Origin: Streptomyces roseochromogenus subsp. oscitans DS 12.976
GTDB lineage: Bacteria; Actinomycetota; Actinomycetes; Streptomycetales; Streptomycetaceae
DNA: 58,423 nt
NCBI RefSeq assembly: GCF_000497445.1
Contig: NZ_CM002285.1
Coordinates: 1,446,830-1,505,252 of the forward strand
Direction: 5' to 3'
In this document: positions 24,014 to 33,030 of the stretch, one piece after another
Layout: every line of letters begins with the position of its first letter
Numbering within the stretch: position 1 is the first letter of the stretch
The notes under the pieces: generated by a model
The model's input: the letters and a program-made list of their open reading frames with translations, nothing else
What the model was told of the DNA's origin: nothing
Databases searched by the model: none
Translations under genes and position numbers: made by a program

Positions 24014-25351
24014 TCACTCAAGGTACGCCAGGCCAGGATGGACCTCGCGGTAGCCCTCGACCAGCCTGCGGGCCACGGTGACCGAGTCGACCAACGGGTG
24101 CAACGCGAAGGCCTTCACAGCCGTCTGCCGGGAGCCGGACTCAGCGGCGGCGAGCACCTCCCGCTCGACGGCCTTGACCGAGCAGACCAGCCCGGTGGCA
24201 TGACCGGGCAGGGGGGCGACGGCCAGCGGGTGCGCGCCGCCCGCGTCGACCAGGCAGGGGACCTCGATCACCGCGTCGCCGTCGAGCGCGGAGAGCGTGT
24301 GGCCGTTGCGCACGTTGAGGATCAGCGTGGTCCGCTCGTCGCGGGCGATGGCCCGCATCAGCGCGAGCGCGACCTTCTCATAGCCGCCGGACAGATCGTC
24401 GGCCTCACGCTCGCCCGCGCCGGCGCTCTCCCGGTTCTCCGCCATGTAGGTGGCCTCGCGTTCGGCACGAGTGCGGTCCCACGCCTGGAGTGCGGACCGG
24501 TCCGTGCGCAGCGCCTCGGCGTAGAACCGGGCCTGCTGGTCGTGCAGGAAGGCACCCCGGGTCTGCCCGGCCTGCTGGTAGGCGTGTACGGCTTCCCGGT
24601 TGAAGTAGTAGTAGTGCAGGTACTCGTTGGGGATCGCGCCGAGCGACCGCAGCCAGTCGACGCCGAACAGCCTTCCCTCCTCGAAGGAGCCCAGCAGGGC
24701 GGGGTCTGCCAGCAGGCGCGGGAGTTCGTCGCGTCCGGCGACGCGCAGGCCGCGTACCCAGCCCAGGTGGTTGAGGCCGACGTAGTCGACGAAGGCCTGC
24801 CTCGCGTCGGCGCCGAGGGCACGGGCGATACGGCGGCCGAGGCCGACGGGAGAGTCGCAGATGCCGATGACGCGGTCGCCGAGGTGCCGGGACATGGCCT
24901 CGGTGACCAGGCCGGCCGGGTTGGTGAAGTTGATGACCCAGGCGTCGGGGGCGAGGCGGGCGACGCGCCGGGCGATGTCGACGGCGACGGGGACGGTACG
25001 CAGACCGTAGGCGATGCCGCCCGCGCCGACGGTCTCCTGGCCGAGCACGCCCTCGGCGAGCGCCACTCGTTCGTCGTCCGCCCGGCCTTCCAGGCCGCCG
25101 ACGCGGATCGCGGAGAAGACGAAGTCGGCGCCGGTGAGGGCCTCGTCCAGGTCGGTGGTGGCGGTCACCCGGGGTGCGTCGGGGATGCCGGCGGCCTGTT
25201 CGTCCAGTACGCGGCCTACCGCATACAGTCGACGGTCGTCCAGGTCATGGAGGACGACCTCGGTGACCCGCCCTTCGGCACGGTCGGCCAGCAGTGCACC
25301 GTACACGAGCGGCACGCGGAAACCGCCGCCGCCCAGAATCGTGAGCTTCAC
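24014..25351 (-). CDS. GH4 NAD-dependent glycosidase (6-phospho-beta-glucosidase-like)
   Basis: A 445-residue member of glycoside hydrolase family 4, which uses NAD+ and a divalent metal in an oxidation-elimination mechanism. The nucleotide-binding loop opens the protein (KLTILGGGGFRVPLVYGALL). The metal ligand Cys is in GICDSPVGLGRR, and the NPAGLVTEAMSRH and VGLNHLGWVRGL segments match the 6-phospho-beta-glucosidase subgroup. GTG 25351 has GGGAAGGG upstream and begins exactly at the Rossmann strand, whereas the open frame extends to 25447. Sequence alone does not fix whether the substrate is phosphorylated. It is first in the operon with GH38. Confidence 0.88.
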   Translation of the reverse strand: MKLTILGGGGFRVPLVYGALLADRAEGRVTEVVLHDLDDRRLYAVGRVLDEQAAGIPDAPRVTATTDLDEALTGADFVFSAIRVGGLEGRADDERVALAEGVLGQETVGAGGIAYGLRTVPVAVDIARRVARLAPDAWVINFTNPAGLVTEAMSRHLGDRVIGICDSPVGLGRRIARALGADARQAFVDYVGLNHLGWVRGLRVAGRDELPRLLADPALLGSFEEGRLFGVDWLRSLGAIPNEYLHYYYFNREAVHAYQQAGQTRGAFLHDQQARFYAEALRTDRSALQAWDRTRAEREATYMAENRESAGAGEREADDLSGGYEKVALALMRAIARDERTTLILNVRNGHTLSALDGDAVIEVPCLVDAGGAHPLAVAPLPGHATGLVCSVKAVEREVLAAAESGSRQTAVKAFALHPLVDSVTVARRLVEGYREVHPGLAYLE

Positions 25352-25479
25352 GTCTGCACCCTTCCCGGAACTCCTGCCACGACCACCTCGACACCGGCTT
25401 TCGTGAGGTTGTTCGACTGCCGTTGATCTCCTGCCATTGATCTTCATGGTGCCGGAGCGGCCGGCCGCGGTCCCCGCGC

Positions 25480-25990
25480 TCGTCGGACAACTGGGCGGAC
25501 ATCGAGTCCACCCCGGGCCTTCAGGGCGGCTTCATCCGGGAGTTCTGGGGTGGCGCGATGCTGCAGCGCGTGAGCGACGGGAGAAGCGCGTGAGCGACGG
25601 GAGACCGCCCGGACGCGCGAGTGCCGGGCCGTACGGCAACGGTGTCAGCGCGGCCGGCTGCCGCTGGGCATACGGCGGTGAGAACGTGGTCCGGATCCGG
25701 TGCCACCGGCACGAGGGCATCGTCGTCGCCAACCTGCAGCCTGCCCGGGGCCTCGCCTGGCTGGCGGCGGCGTGGGAGCTGGCGCCGGCCCACGGCTGTG
25801 CCCTGACCGCTCCGGCCGTGCTGCCTGATCTGCGGCCGGGCGAGACGGCGGCCGTACCTCTGCCCTTCGCGCTGCCGGCGGACGGCGGTGCGATGTGGCT
25901 GACCCTGCGGGTGACGACGGCCGAGGACGAGCCGTGGGCACCGCGCGGTACGGAGCTGTGCGCGCCGCGGATCCGGCTGCGACGGGATGT
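25480..25990 (+). pseudogene. GH2 beta-galactosidase fragment disabled by a 20-bp tandem duplication
   Basis: Frame 1 from about 25480 reads SSDNWADIESTPGLQGGFIREFWGGAMLQRVSDGR in overlapping pieces, which matches the catalytic-domain end of Streptomyces LacZ-like enzymes. A perfect 20-bp tandem duplication (25565-25584 and 25585-25604) then shifts the frame. With one copy removed, the reading continues as RVSDGRPPGRASAGPYGNGV and ...CRWAYGGE. A shortened join leads to GIVVANLQPARGLAWLAAAWEL, AVLPDLRPGETAAVPLP and MWLTLRVTTAEDEPWAPRGTE, the next beta domain. About 60 residues between the two domains are missing. No N-terminal half or C-terminal lectin-like domain was found nearby. Confidence 0.75.
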
Positions 25991-26224
25991 TCCGGCGCGG
26001 TCCGTGGCCGAGCCGGAGGAGCCCCGGCAGCAGGGTTCGGTCCTTCGCCGTCACGCCGAAGCGACAGGGGGAGGGCCGGGCGCGGAGTCGTACGGACTCG
26101 ATGCCCTCCCCGCGTACCGCATGGCGGCGGATGTCCATCGCCGGAGCCGGACCCTGCGCGTTCCGTAGCCCCTGAGCGTCCTCAGCGCCTGTCTTTCCCG
26201 TCACCTCACCTTCACGGAGCACAC

Positions 26225-28081
26225 GTGTGTACGTCGCATGAGCAACCCCAGGCCGAGGCCGCGCAGGCCGGTGCCGGAAGACGCGGTTTCCTCAGGGCCA
26301 CCGCGCTGCTGAGCGCCGCCGCCACGGCGGGTGTCGCCCTGCCGTCGGTCGCCCTGCCGTCGGTCGCGGACGCGGCCGTCGGGGAGGCGGCCGGGCGGAG
26401 CGGCCGGCGGCCGGACGCGGACAGCCGCCGGTTCACGCTCGCGGTGATGCCCGACACCCAGTACCTGTTCGACGGCCCCAGCATCTGTCCGGCGCCGCTG
26501 GAGGCGTCGTTGCGCTATCTCCTGGAGCACGGTGAGAACGACAACATCGTCTTCCTGACCCACCTGGGCGACCTCACCCAGAACGGCGCCGAGGAGGAAT
26601 GCGCGGCGATCGGCGAGGCGTTCGGGATCCTCGACCGGCACGGTGTGGGCTACAGCGTGCTGGCCGGCAACCACGACATCAAGTCGTCGACGGACGACCG
26701 GCGCGGCCCGACGCCCTACCTGGACACCTTCGGGCCGCAGCGCTTCCGGAACAAGCCGACGTTCGGCGGCTCCTCCGCCGACGGCTACAACACGTACCAC
26801 CTGTTCAGGGCTGCCGGTCGCGAGTGGATGGTGCTCGCTCTGGACTGGCGGCTGTCGGCGCAGGGGTACGCCTGGGCGAAGGACGTCCTGGCCCGGCATC
26901 CGAAGACGCCGGTCGTCCTCACCACGCACGAACTGGTCGCCGGTGACGACGCGTTGTCGGACTACGGGCAGCAGCTGTGGGACCGGCTGATCGCCGGCCA
27001 CGACCAGATCTTCCTCACCCTCAACGGCCACTTCTGGCCCGCCGGCCGGGCGGTCCGCAAGAACGCGGCGGGCCACGACGTCCATCTGCATCTGACGAAC
27101 TACCAGAACCGCTACTTCGGGGGCGCCGCCATGATCCGCCTCTACCACTTCGACCTGGACCGGGACGTCATCGACGTGGAGACGGTCTCGCCGTGGATCC
27201 TCGGCCGGGTGGGGAAGGGGCTCAACGAGCTGGAGCGGCAGGAGATCGAGCTGAGCGGCGACGCGGACCGCTTCTCGGTCGGCATCGACTTCGCCGCCCG
27301 CTTCTCCGGCTTCGACCCCGTGCCGGCCCGCCCGGCACGGCCGGCGTCGCGGATGCTGATCCCGGGCACGGTCGCCTACTGGCGCTTCGAGTCACCCGTC
27401 TCCGGCACGGTCCGCGACCTGTCCGGCCACGGCAACGACCTCACCATGGTCTCGGTGGGCGGCGGCTCGCTCGGCTGGTCGGCGGACCACCACCCCGACC
27501 AGCCGGCCCACGGCAGCCTGGAGTTCCAGGGCTACAAGTCGCCGCTGCAAGGCGCCTACCTGCGTACGGCCGACGGCGCACCCCTCAACTCGGCCGCCTT
27601 CAAGGACGGTTACACCATTGAGGCCTTCTACTGGCTGCCCGCCGGCTGGGACGCCGCCCACAACTCGTGGTCCGGGCTGGTCGGCCGGGCCGGCCGCAAC
27701 GGCGACATCGGCCGGCCGACGGACGATCCGGACGAGCCGCCCGCCACCCTGTCGATCACCGACGGGCCGGGCCCGCAGTGGGCGGCCCGGCCGCTCGGCC
27801 AGCGGGCGCTCCTCACCAACTGGGGTGACGAGACCGCGCGGGAGACCTGGTGGCACGTCGCCGTGGTCAACGACGGACGGCACACGACGATGTACGTCCA
27901 GGGCTGCCCGGTGGTACGCAATCCGCACGCCTCCGCGGTCGGTCTCGCGTCGGCCGGGCAGCCCTGGCTGATCGGCGGCTACCAGTACGGCGGGAAGATC
28001 GACCAGATCCTGCACGGACGGCTCGGCGACGTCCGGATCGTCTCCCGAGCGCTGCCCGTCACCTCCTTCATGACCCACTGA
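26225..28081 (+). CDS. Tat-exported metallophosphoesterase with C-terminal LamG-like domain
   Basis: A 618-residue exported protein. A twin-arginine signal (GRRGFLRATALLSAAATAGVA) is followed by a calcineurin-like phosphoesterase domain (about 75-370) with motifs VMPDTQYLF, HLGDLTQNG, LAGNHDIKSS, TTHELV and LNGHFWPAG. The C-terminal ~200 residues (from IPGTVAYWRFESPVSG) form a concanavalin/LamG-like jelly roll that probably binds carbohydrate or wall polymer. GTG 26225 is chosen because GGAG lies 5 bases upstream and the Tat motif falls at residue ~19. It precedes the PHP-domain gene by 18 bases, so the two exported phosphoesterases are probably one operon. The substrate is unknown. Confidence 0.85.
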   Translation: MCTSHEQPQAEAAQAGAGRRGFLRATALLSAAATAGVALPSVALPSVADAAVGEAAGRSGRRPDADSRRFTLAVMPDTQYLFDGPSICPAPLEASLRYLLEHGENDNIVFLTHLGDLTQNGAEEECAAIGEAFGILDRHGVGYSVLAGNHDIKSSTDDRRGPTPYLDTFGPQRFRNKPTFGGSSADGYNTYHLFRAAGREWMVLALDWRLSAQGYAWAKDVLARHPKTPVVLTTHELVAGDDALSDYGQQLWDRLIAGHDQIFLTLNGHFWPAGRAVRKNAAGHDVHLHLTNYQNRYFGGAAMIRLYHFDLDRDVIDVETVSPWILGRVGKGLNELERQEIELSGDADRFSVGIDFAARFSGFDPVPARPARPASRMLIPGTVAYWRFESPVSGTVRDLSGHGNDLTMVSVGGGSLGWSADHHPDQPAHGSLEFQGYKSPLQGAYLRTADGAPLNSAAFKDGYTIEAFYWLPAGWDAAHNSWSGLVGRAGRNGDIGRPTDDPDEPPATLSITDGPGPQWAARPLGQRALLTNWGDETARETWWHVAVVNDGRHTTMYVQGCPVVRNPHASAVGLASAGQPWLIGGYQYGGKIDQILHGRLGDVRIVSRALPVTSFMTH

Positions 28082-28099
28082 TCCCCGACGAGGAGCACC

Positions 28100-29774
28100 G
28101 TGACCGAGCAGCAGCTGCCCGTCTGGGCCGACCCGGCGGTGCCCCCCCGCCGACCTCGACGCCCAGGGCGTGTCGAGACGCCAACTCCTCCGCCGCGCCG
28201 GCCTGTTCGGCGCCGCCTTCGCCCTCGGACCGGCGGCCACCCCCGCGCTCGCCTTCACACCACCCCGTTTCGGCGGCGATGAACCGCGGCTCGCCCACCT
28301 CGTCGGCGACCACCACGTCCACTCCGTCTACAGCCACGACGCCAAGTACACGTTCTCGCAGCAGGCCAGGGCCGCCGCCGAGTACGGCCTGGACTGGATG
28401 GTCTTCAACGAGCACGCCAACTTCGGGCACGCCCGCCACGGCGCCGCGCTGGAGCACCAGGAGATCCTCAAGGCCCGCGCCGAGAACCCGCGCCAGCTGA
28501 TCTTCCAGGGCCTGGAGTGGTACATCCCGGCCGCCGAGCACGGCACGGTGTTCGCCGCACCCGGCCCGAACGAGGTGGACCCGCTCACCCGGTTCGAGCT
28601 GGCCTACGACGGCAAGCTCCTCGGCTACGACAAGGGCGGCGCCGCCGACGCGGACACCGCGCGCAACGAGGCCCACGCTGTAAAGGCCATTCGGTGGCTG
28701 GCGGAGCAGCGCCGCTCCGGCTATGTGAACGACGTCCTCGTCCTCGCCAACCACCCGCTGCGCCTCGGCATCGACTCCCCGCACGAGATGCGCGGCTGGC
28801 GGGACGCGGCGCCCGAGATCATGATCGGCATGGAGGGCGCGCCCGGCGCCCAGGGCGCGGCGATCCCCGGCTGGCGGGGCGCCACATCGATCCGGGGCGA
28901 GTACGAGAACAAGCCCTCCGCCCAGTCCTGGGCGGGCTATCCGGCGGACGCGTATCTGACGTACGGGGGCTTCGACTGGGCGACGGCGACGGTCGGCGGG
29001 CTGTGGGACTCGATGCTGGCCGAGGGCCGGCTGTTCACGATCACCTCCAACTCCGACAACCACCGGACCGTCTTCGACACCTGGAAGAACGGCGACTGGC
29101 CGCCCGGCCAGAACTTCGACACCACCGGCAAGCTGCCGGATCCCGTCCAGACCGACACCCCGCAGCCCGGCAGCGACTTCTGGCCCGGCGAGTTCAGTCG
29201 CACCCACGTCGGCGTGACCGGCTACGGCTACCGCGCGGTGATGGCGGGCCTGCGTGCGGGCCGTGTCTGGGTCGACCACGGGCATCTGCTCGACGGGCTC
29301 GACGTACGGCTGAAGCGCGACTGCGACCCCGGGCGAGGCGTCACCCTCGGTGGCCGGCTGCGCGTCCGCAAGGGCGAGAGGATCACCCTGTATGTGACAG
29401 TGACGACCGCCTCCCGGACCAACCCCCGGGGGATTCTCCCTCAGTCGGCGCACGTGGACGTGATCCGGGGCGCGGTGCGCGGGCCGGTGACCGACCGGGA
29501 CAGCTGGCAGGCGCCGGACACCCGGGTCGTGCGCACGGCGGACGTGTCGGGCCGTACGGGGACGTACACCCTGCACATCCCGCTCACCGCCGGTGACGAG
29601 TCCTTCTACGTCCGGCTGCGCGGCAGCGACGGCAACCGGCACGGCACGGGCTGCCTCGGGGCGGCCGTCGACCCGCACGGCCCGATCCCGCACGAGCCCG
29701 GCCACGGCGACCCGTGGGCCGGCACCTGGTTCTACTCCAATCCCGTCTTCGTCGACGTGACCGGGGGGTGGTGA
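28100..29774 (+). CDS. Tat-exported PHP-domain metal-dependent phosphoesterase (possible frameshift at a C7 tract)
   Basis: The main frame (GTG 28170 to 29774, 534 aa) has a twin-arginine signal (SRRQLLRRAGLFGAAFALGP), then a PHP-type phosphoesterase domain with LVGDHHVHSVYSHDAKYTF, WMVFNEHANFGH and ITSNSDNHRTVF. A C-terminal beta domain follows (about 395-534). The better ribosome site (AGGAG, 28091-28095) belongs to GTG 28100, whose frame VTEQQLPVWADPAVPP runs into seven C residues (28142-28148). Removing one C would join it to ADLDAQGVSRRQLLRRAG, the usual extended Tat N-region. Either the gene starts at 28170 with a poor ribosome site, or there is a real or sequencing frameshift. Coordinates here assume the upstream start. 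Confidence 0.75.
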
Positions 29775-29896
29775 CCGGGGGCAGGGGTGGCGGCTGAGGG
29801 CCGGTGCCCGGCGGCCGGTGAAGCGCCGCCCCTTCGCCCTCGGCAGTGGTCGGCTACGATCCGGGCCGGGACGTACGGCGACAGGGTGAGGTGTGC

Positions 29897-30655
29897 GTGG
29901 GCGAGCGGTCCGCCGCCGACCGGCTGCTGGCCGTGCTCGCCGCGTTCGATCACGAGCACCCGGCCCTGTCGCTGACGGACATCAGCCGCCGGGCCGGGCT
30001 CAGCCTGACCACCGCGCACCGGCTGGCGGCCGCCCTGACCGCGTGGGGCGCGCTGGAACGCGACGCGTCCGGGGTGTACCACGTGGGGCTGCGGCTGTGG
30101 GAGGCCGCCGCGCTCGCCCCGCGCGGCCTGGGCCTGCGCCAGCTGGCGCTGCCGTACCTGGAGGATCTGTACGAAGCGACGCACGAGAACGTGCAGTTGG
30201 CAGTGCGCGACGGGGCCGAGGTCGTCTACATCGAGTGGCTGTCGGGCCGTTCGGCGGTGGGCGTGCACATCCGGGTCGGCGGGCGCTGGCCGCTGCACGC
30301 CACCGGTGTCGGCCTCGCCCTCCTCGCCCACGACACCCCGGACGCGCAGGCGGAGTACTGCGCCGGACCGCTGCCCGCCTTCACCCCGTACACGATCACC
30401 GACCCGGCGCGGCTGCGGCGCGCACTCGCCGAGGTACGCCGCTCGGGCGTCGCGGTGAGTGAACGTCAGGTGACTCTGGACGCGCTGTCGGTGGCGGCAC
30501 CGGTGCGCGGACCGGACGGCGACGTGGTCGCGGCGGTGTCGGTGGTGGTGCCCCAGGCGACCGCCCAGGTACCGGCGCTGACCCCGGCGGTACGACTGGC
30601 TGCCCGGGGCATCTCCCGGGCCCTGGGCTGGCGCCCGGGACGCCGCGAACGGTGA
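29897..30655 (+). CDS. IclR-family transcriptional regulator
   Basis: A ~252-residue regulator. The winged helix-turn-helix is at about 5-60 (AADRLLAVLAAFDHEHPALSLTDISRRAGLSLTTAHRLAAAL), followed by the IclR effector-binding domain (from LRQLALPYLEDLYEATHENVQLAV), which carries the usual GVHIRVGGRWPLHATGVGLALLA segment. GTG 29897 is preferred because GGTGAGG ends 5 bases upstream; GTG 29891 is an alternative. It lies 122 bp after the PHP-domain gene and upstream of the GH16 glucanase. Its target is not evident; genes of this family commonly control aromatic or sugar catabolism. Confidence 0.88.
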   Translation: MGERSAADRLLAVLAAFDHEHPALSLTDISRRAGLSLTTAHRLAAALTAWGALERDASGVYHVGLRLWEAAALAPRGLGLRQLALPYLEDLYEATHENVQLAVRDGAEVVYIEWLSGRSAVGVHIRVGGRWPLHATGVGLALLAHDTPDAQAEYCAGPLPAFTPYTITDPARLRRALAEVRRSGVAVSERQVTLDALSVAAPVRGPDGDVVAAVSVVVPQATAQVPALTPAVRLAARGISRALGWRPGRRER

Positions 30656-30694
30656 CCCGGCCACATGGTCGGCTTCACGGCGTGAACTCCCTTG

Positions 30695-30718
30695 AGAATC
30701 AGGGAGATTCTTCGTTTT
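30695..30718 (+). terminator. Weak hairpin with T-rich tail after the IclR gene
   Basis: AGAATC (30695-30700) pairs with GATTCT (30706-30711) across a 5-nt loop, followed by TTCGTTTT. This small stem is consistent with an intrinsic terminator and precedes the GH16 promoter. Confidence 0.45.
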
Positions 30719-30723
30719 AACTC

Positions 30724-30776
30724 TTGACGACCGCAGGCACGGAGAGCACATTGGGCCCACTTTGAGAGCGCTCTCA
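30724..30776 (+). promoter_or_regulatory. GH16 promoter with CebR-like 14-bp operator
   Basis: A -35-like TTGACG (30724-30729) and a weak -10 CACATT (30747-30752) are 17 bp apart. The perfect palindrome TGAGAGCGCTCTCA (30763-30776) overlaps the predicted transcription start. It differs by one symmetrical base pair from the Streptomyces CebR box TGGGAGCGCTCCCA. A partial second copy (GGCGCTCTCAGCG) follows at 30786-30798. This suggests LacI-family, beta-glucan-oligosaccharide-responsive repression of the glucanase. Confidence 0.65.
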
Positions 30777-30846
30777 GCACGTCCCGGCGCTCTCAGCGAC
30801 ACCCCCGCGCACCCCAGCACCCACTCCGTACCCGAGAGGCACCCCC

Positions 30847-32259
30847 ATGAGTGAAACCTCCGGCATATCCCCCGCGGATCACAGACGGCGGCGCTCATTC
30901 CGTCACGCCCTCGTCGCCGCACTTGCCACCATCGGCCTGGCGGCCGCGGCCGCCACGACCGCCGCTCTCCCCGCCAGCGCCTCCGCACCCGGCGTGCCGT
31001 CCGGCTGGACCCAGGTCTTCCTGGACGACTTCAACGGCGCTGCGGGCTCCGGGGTCAACACCTCCGACTGGCAGTACGACACCGGTACTTCCTATCCGGG
31101 CGGTGCCGCGAACTGGGGCACCGGCGAGGTCGAGTCGATGACGTCCGGCACGAACAACGTCGCACTCGACGGCAACGGCAACCTGCTCATCACCCCGCGC
31201 CGCGACGCCTCCGGCAACTGGACGTCCGGGCGGATCGAGACCACCCGCACCGACTTCCAGCCCCCGGCCGGCGGCAAGCTGCGCGTGGAGGCCCGGATCC
31301 AGATGCCGAACGTGACCGGGGACGCGGCCGCGGGTTACTGGCCGGCCTTCTGGATGCTGGGCGCGCCGTACCGCGGCAACTACCAGAACTGGCCGAGCGT
31401 CGGCGAGCTGGACATCATGGAGAACGTCAACGGCCTGAACAAGACGTGGGCCACCATGCACTGTGGCACCAACCCCGGCGGCCCCTGCAACGAGACCACG
31501 GGCCTGGGCAATTCCACCGCCTGCCCGAACAGCACCTGCCAGTCGGGCTTCCACACCTACACGATGGAGTGGGACCGCTCGGTGAGCCCGGAGGCGATCC
31601 GCTTCTCCGTCGACGGCGTGAACTACCAGACCGTGACGGCGAACCAGGTGGACGCGACGACCTGGGCCAACGCCACGAACCACGGCTTCTTCGTCATCCT
31701 GAACGTGGCGATGGGCGGCGGCTTCCCCGCGGCCTTCGGCGGCGGCCCGACCGGCGCCACGGAGCCGGGCCACCCGATGGTCGTCGACTACGTCCAGGTC
31801 CTGCAGTCCTCGGGCGGAGGCGGCACCACTCCCCCGCCGTCCGGCAACCGCGACGCCTACAGCCCCATCCAGGCCGAGTCCTACGACAGCCAGTCCGGTG
31901 TGAGCACGGAGACCACCACCGACACCGGCGGCGGCCAGGACATGGGCTGGATCGCGAACGGCGACTGGGCGCTGTACAAGGGCGTCAACTTCGGCTCTGC
32001 ACCGGCCACACAGTTCTACGGCCGGGTCGCCAGCGGGGCCGCGAGCGGTGTCAGCGGTCTGGTCCAGGTACGTCTGGACAGTCCCACCAGCACACCGATC
32101 GGCAGTTTCGCGGTGGGCAACACAGGCGGCTGGCAGTCCTGGCAGACCGTCCCGGCCAACATCAGCTCCGTGACGGGCACCCACGACGTCTATCTGACCT
32201 TCTCCAGCGGCCAGCCGGCGGACTTCGTGAACGTGAACTGGTTCGACTTCGGGCACTGA
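30847..32259 (+). CDS. Secreted GH16 beta-glucanase with C-terminal CBM6
   Basis: A 470-residue extracellular endo-beta-glucanase, probably beta-1,3- or beta-1,3-1,4-specific. It has a signal peptide (about 1-46, ending PASASA), then a GH16 catalytic domain (about 50-325) with the active-site motif GELDIMEN, giving E187, D189 and E192 as nucleophile, assisting acid and acid/base. The motif with an inserted Met (ExDxxE) is that of laminarinase-type rather than lichenase-type enzymes. A Gly/Pro linker precedes a CBM6 module (about 335-470, RDAYSPIQAESYDSQSGVS...), which typically binds beta-1,3-glucan. The gene is preceded by a CebR-like box and followed by a strong terminator. Confidence 0.92.
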   Translation: MSETSGISPADHRRRRSFRHALVAALATIGLAAAAATTAALPASASAPGVPSGWTQVFLDDFNGAAGSGVNTSDWQYDTGTSYPGGAANWGTGEVESMTSGTNNVALDGNGNLLITPRRDASGNWTSGRIETTRTDFQPPAGGKLRVEARIQMPNVTGDAAAGYWPAFWMLGAPYRGNYQNWPSVGELDIMENVNGLNKTWATMHCGTNPGGPCNETTGLGNSTACPNSTCQSGFHTYTMEWDRSVSPEAIRFSVDGVNYQTVTANQVDATTWANATNHGFFVILNVAMGGGFPAAFGGGPTGATEPGHPMVVDYVQVLQSSGGGGTTPPPSGNRDAYSPIQAESYDSQSGVSTETTTDTGGGQDMGWIANGDWALYKGVNFGSAPATQFYGRVASGAASGVSGLVQVRLDSPTSTPIGSFAVGNTGGWQSWQTVPANISSVTGTHDVYLTFSSGQPADFVNVNWFDFGH

Positions 32260-32267
32260 GCACCGCG

Positions 32268-32305
32268 GCCGGGGGTCGCCCCTCAGCTCCGGGGCGACCC
32301 CCGGC
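32268..32305. terminator. Bidirectional hairpin terminator
   Basis: A perfect 15-bp inverted repeat (32268-32282 and 32291-32305) with an 8-nt loop lies 8 bases after the GH16 stop and 3 bases before the stop of the convergent repeat-protein gene. Confidence 0.85.
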
Positions 32306-32308
32306 TCG

Positions 32309-32878
32309 TCACCGGACGGATGCGCTGATCTGCCCGCCCATCGAGAGCACGACGAACATGCCGTTGCCGTCCACGCCGGCGTCGTGCTGGTTCGCCTCCA
32401 GCCGGGCGTAGACCTCACCCCGGTAGACGATCTGAGCGCGGTAGTGGCCGAGCCCGACCCGTGTGACCACGGCGGTCGAGCCGTCGGGGAGCCGGAAGCT
32501 GCCGGGGCCCTGGTGGGTACCACCGGTCCAGGAGTGCACCTTCCCGTCGAGGGTGAGCACGACGTACATGCCGTTGCCGTCCACGCCCGCGTCGTGCTGG
32601 TTCGCCTCCAGCCGGGCGTAGACCTCACCCCGGTAGACGATCTCCATGCGGTAGTGATGGGCTCCGAGCTTGTAGATCTTGCCCGTGCTGCCGTCCACCA
32701 GCTTCACGGTGCGCCAGGGCGACGCCGCCGCGGGTGCGACCGTCGCCGTGGCCCCCGCCCGTTGCGCGGCCGGTGTCGCGGCGACGGCGCTCGCGGCGGG
32801 CGCTACCAGAACGGCCGTCAGAATCGTTCCTGCCACGGCACGGAGCGTGGCGCGGCGGGGCGCCCTCCACATCGACAT
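32309..32878 (-). CDS. Secreted hypothetical protein with two near-identical repeats
   Basis: A 189-residue exported protein of unknown function. The signal peptide is MSMWRAPRRATLRAVAGTIL and following, cleaved after a run of Ala. The mature part contains two copies of a ~70-residue unit, each including IVYRGEVYARLEANQHDAG followed by VDGNGM(Y/F)VVL. The repeat region is also nearly identical in DNA (32345-32432 against 32555-32642, 86 of 88 bases, offset exactly 210 bp), so the duplication or a gene conversion is recent. GAGGAGACC precedes the chosen ATG. It looks like a small beta-rich extracellular protein; similar Streptomyces proteins are annotated only as hypothetical. Confidence 0.75.
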   Translation of the reverse strand: MSMWRAPRRATLRAVAGTILTAVLVAPAASAVAATPAAQRAGATATVAPAAASPWRTVKLVDGSTGKIYKLGAHHYRMEIVYRGEVYARLEANQHDAGVDGNGMYVVLTLDGKVHSWTGGTHQGPGSFRLPDGSTAVVTRVGLGHYRAQIVYRGEVYARLEANQHDAGVDGNGMFVVLSMGGQISASVR

Positions 32879-33030
32879 GCGGGTCTCCTCAACTGAAGAA
32901 TGGGTGAAGAATCGGCGTCTTGCCTGATCGAACCTATTGATCGCTTTCGGCGGATTCACCCGTTCCCTGTCACAGCGGCGCTACAAGCACGGCCGGACTG
33001 TCACGGCCTTGTGCCCCTACCGCGGTTCCG

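Noticed and set aside
25521..26222. Minus-strand 233-codon ORF between GH4 and the metallophosphoesterase
   Set aside because: The plus strand carries recognisable GH2 fragments; the minus-strand reading is Arg/Pro/His-rich shadow sequence.
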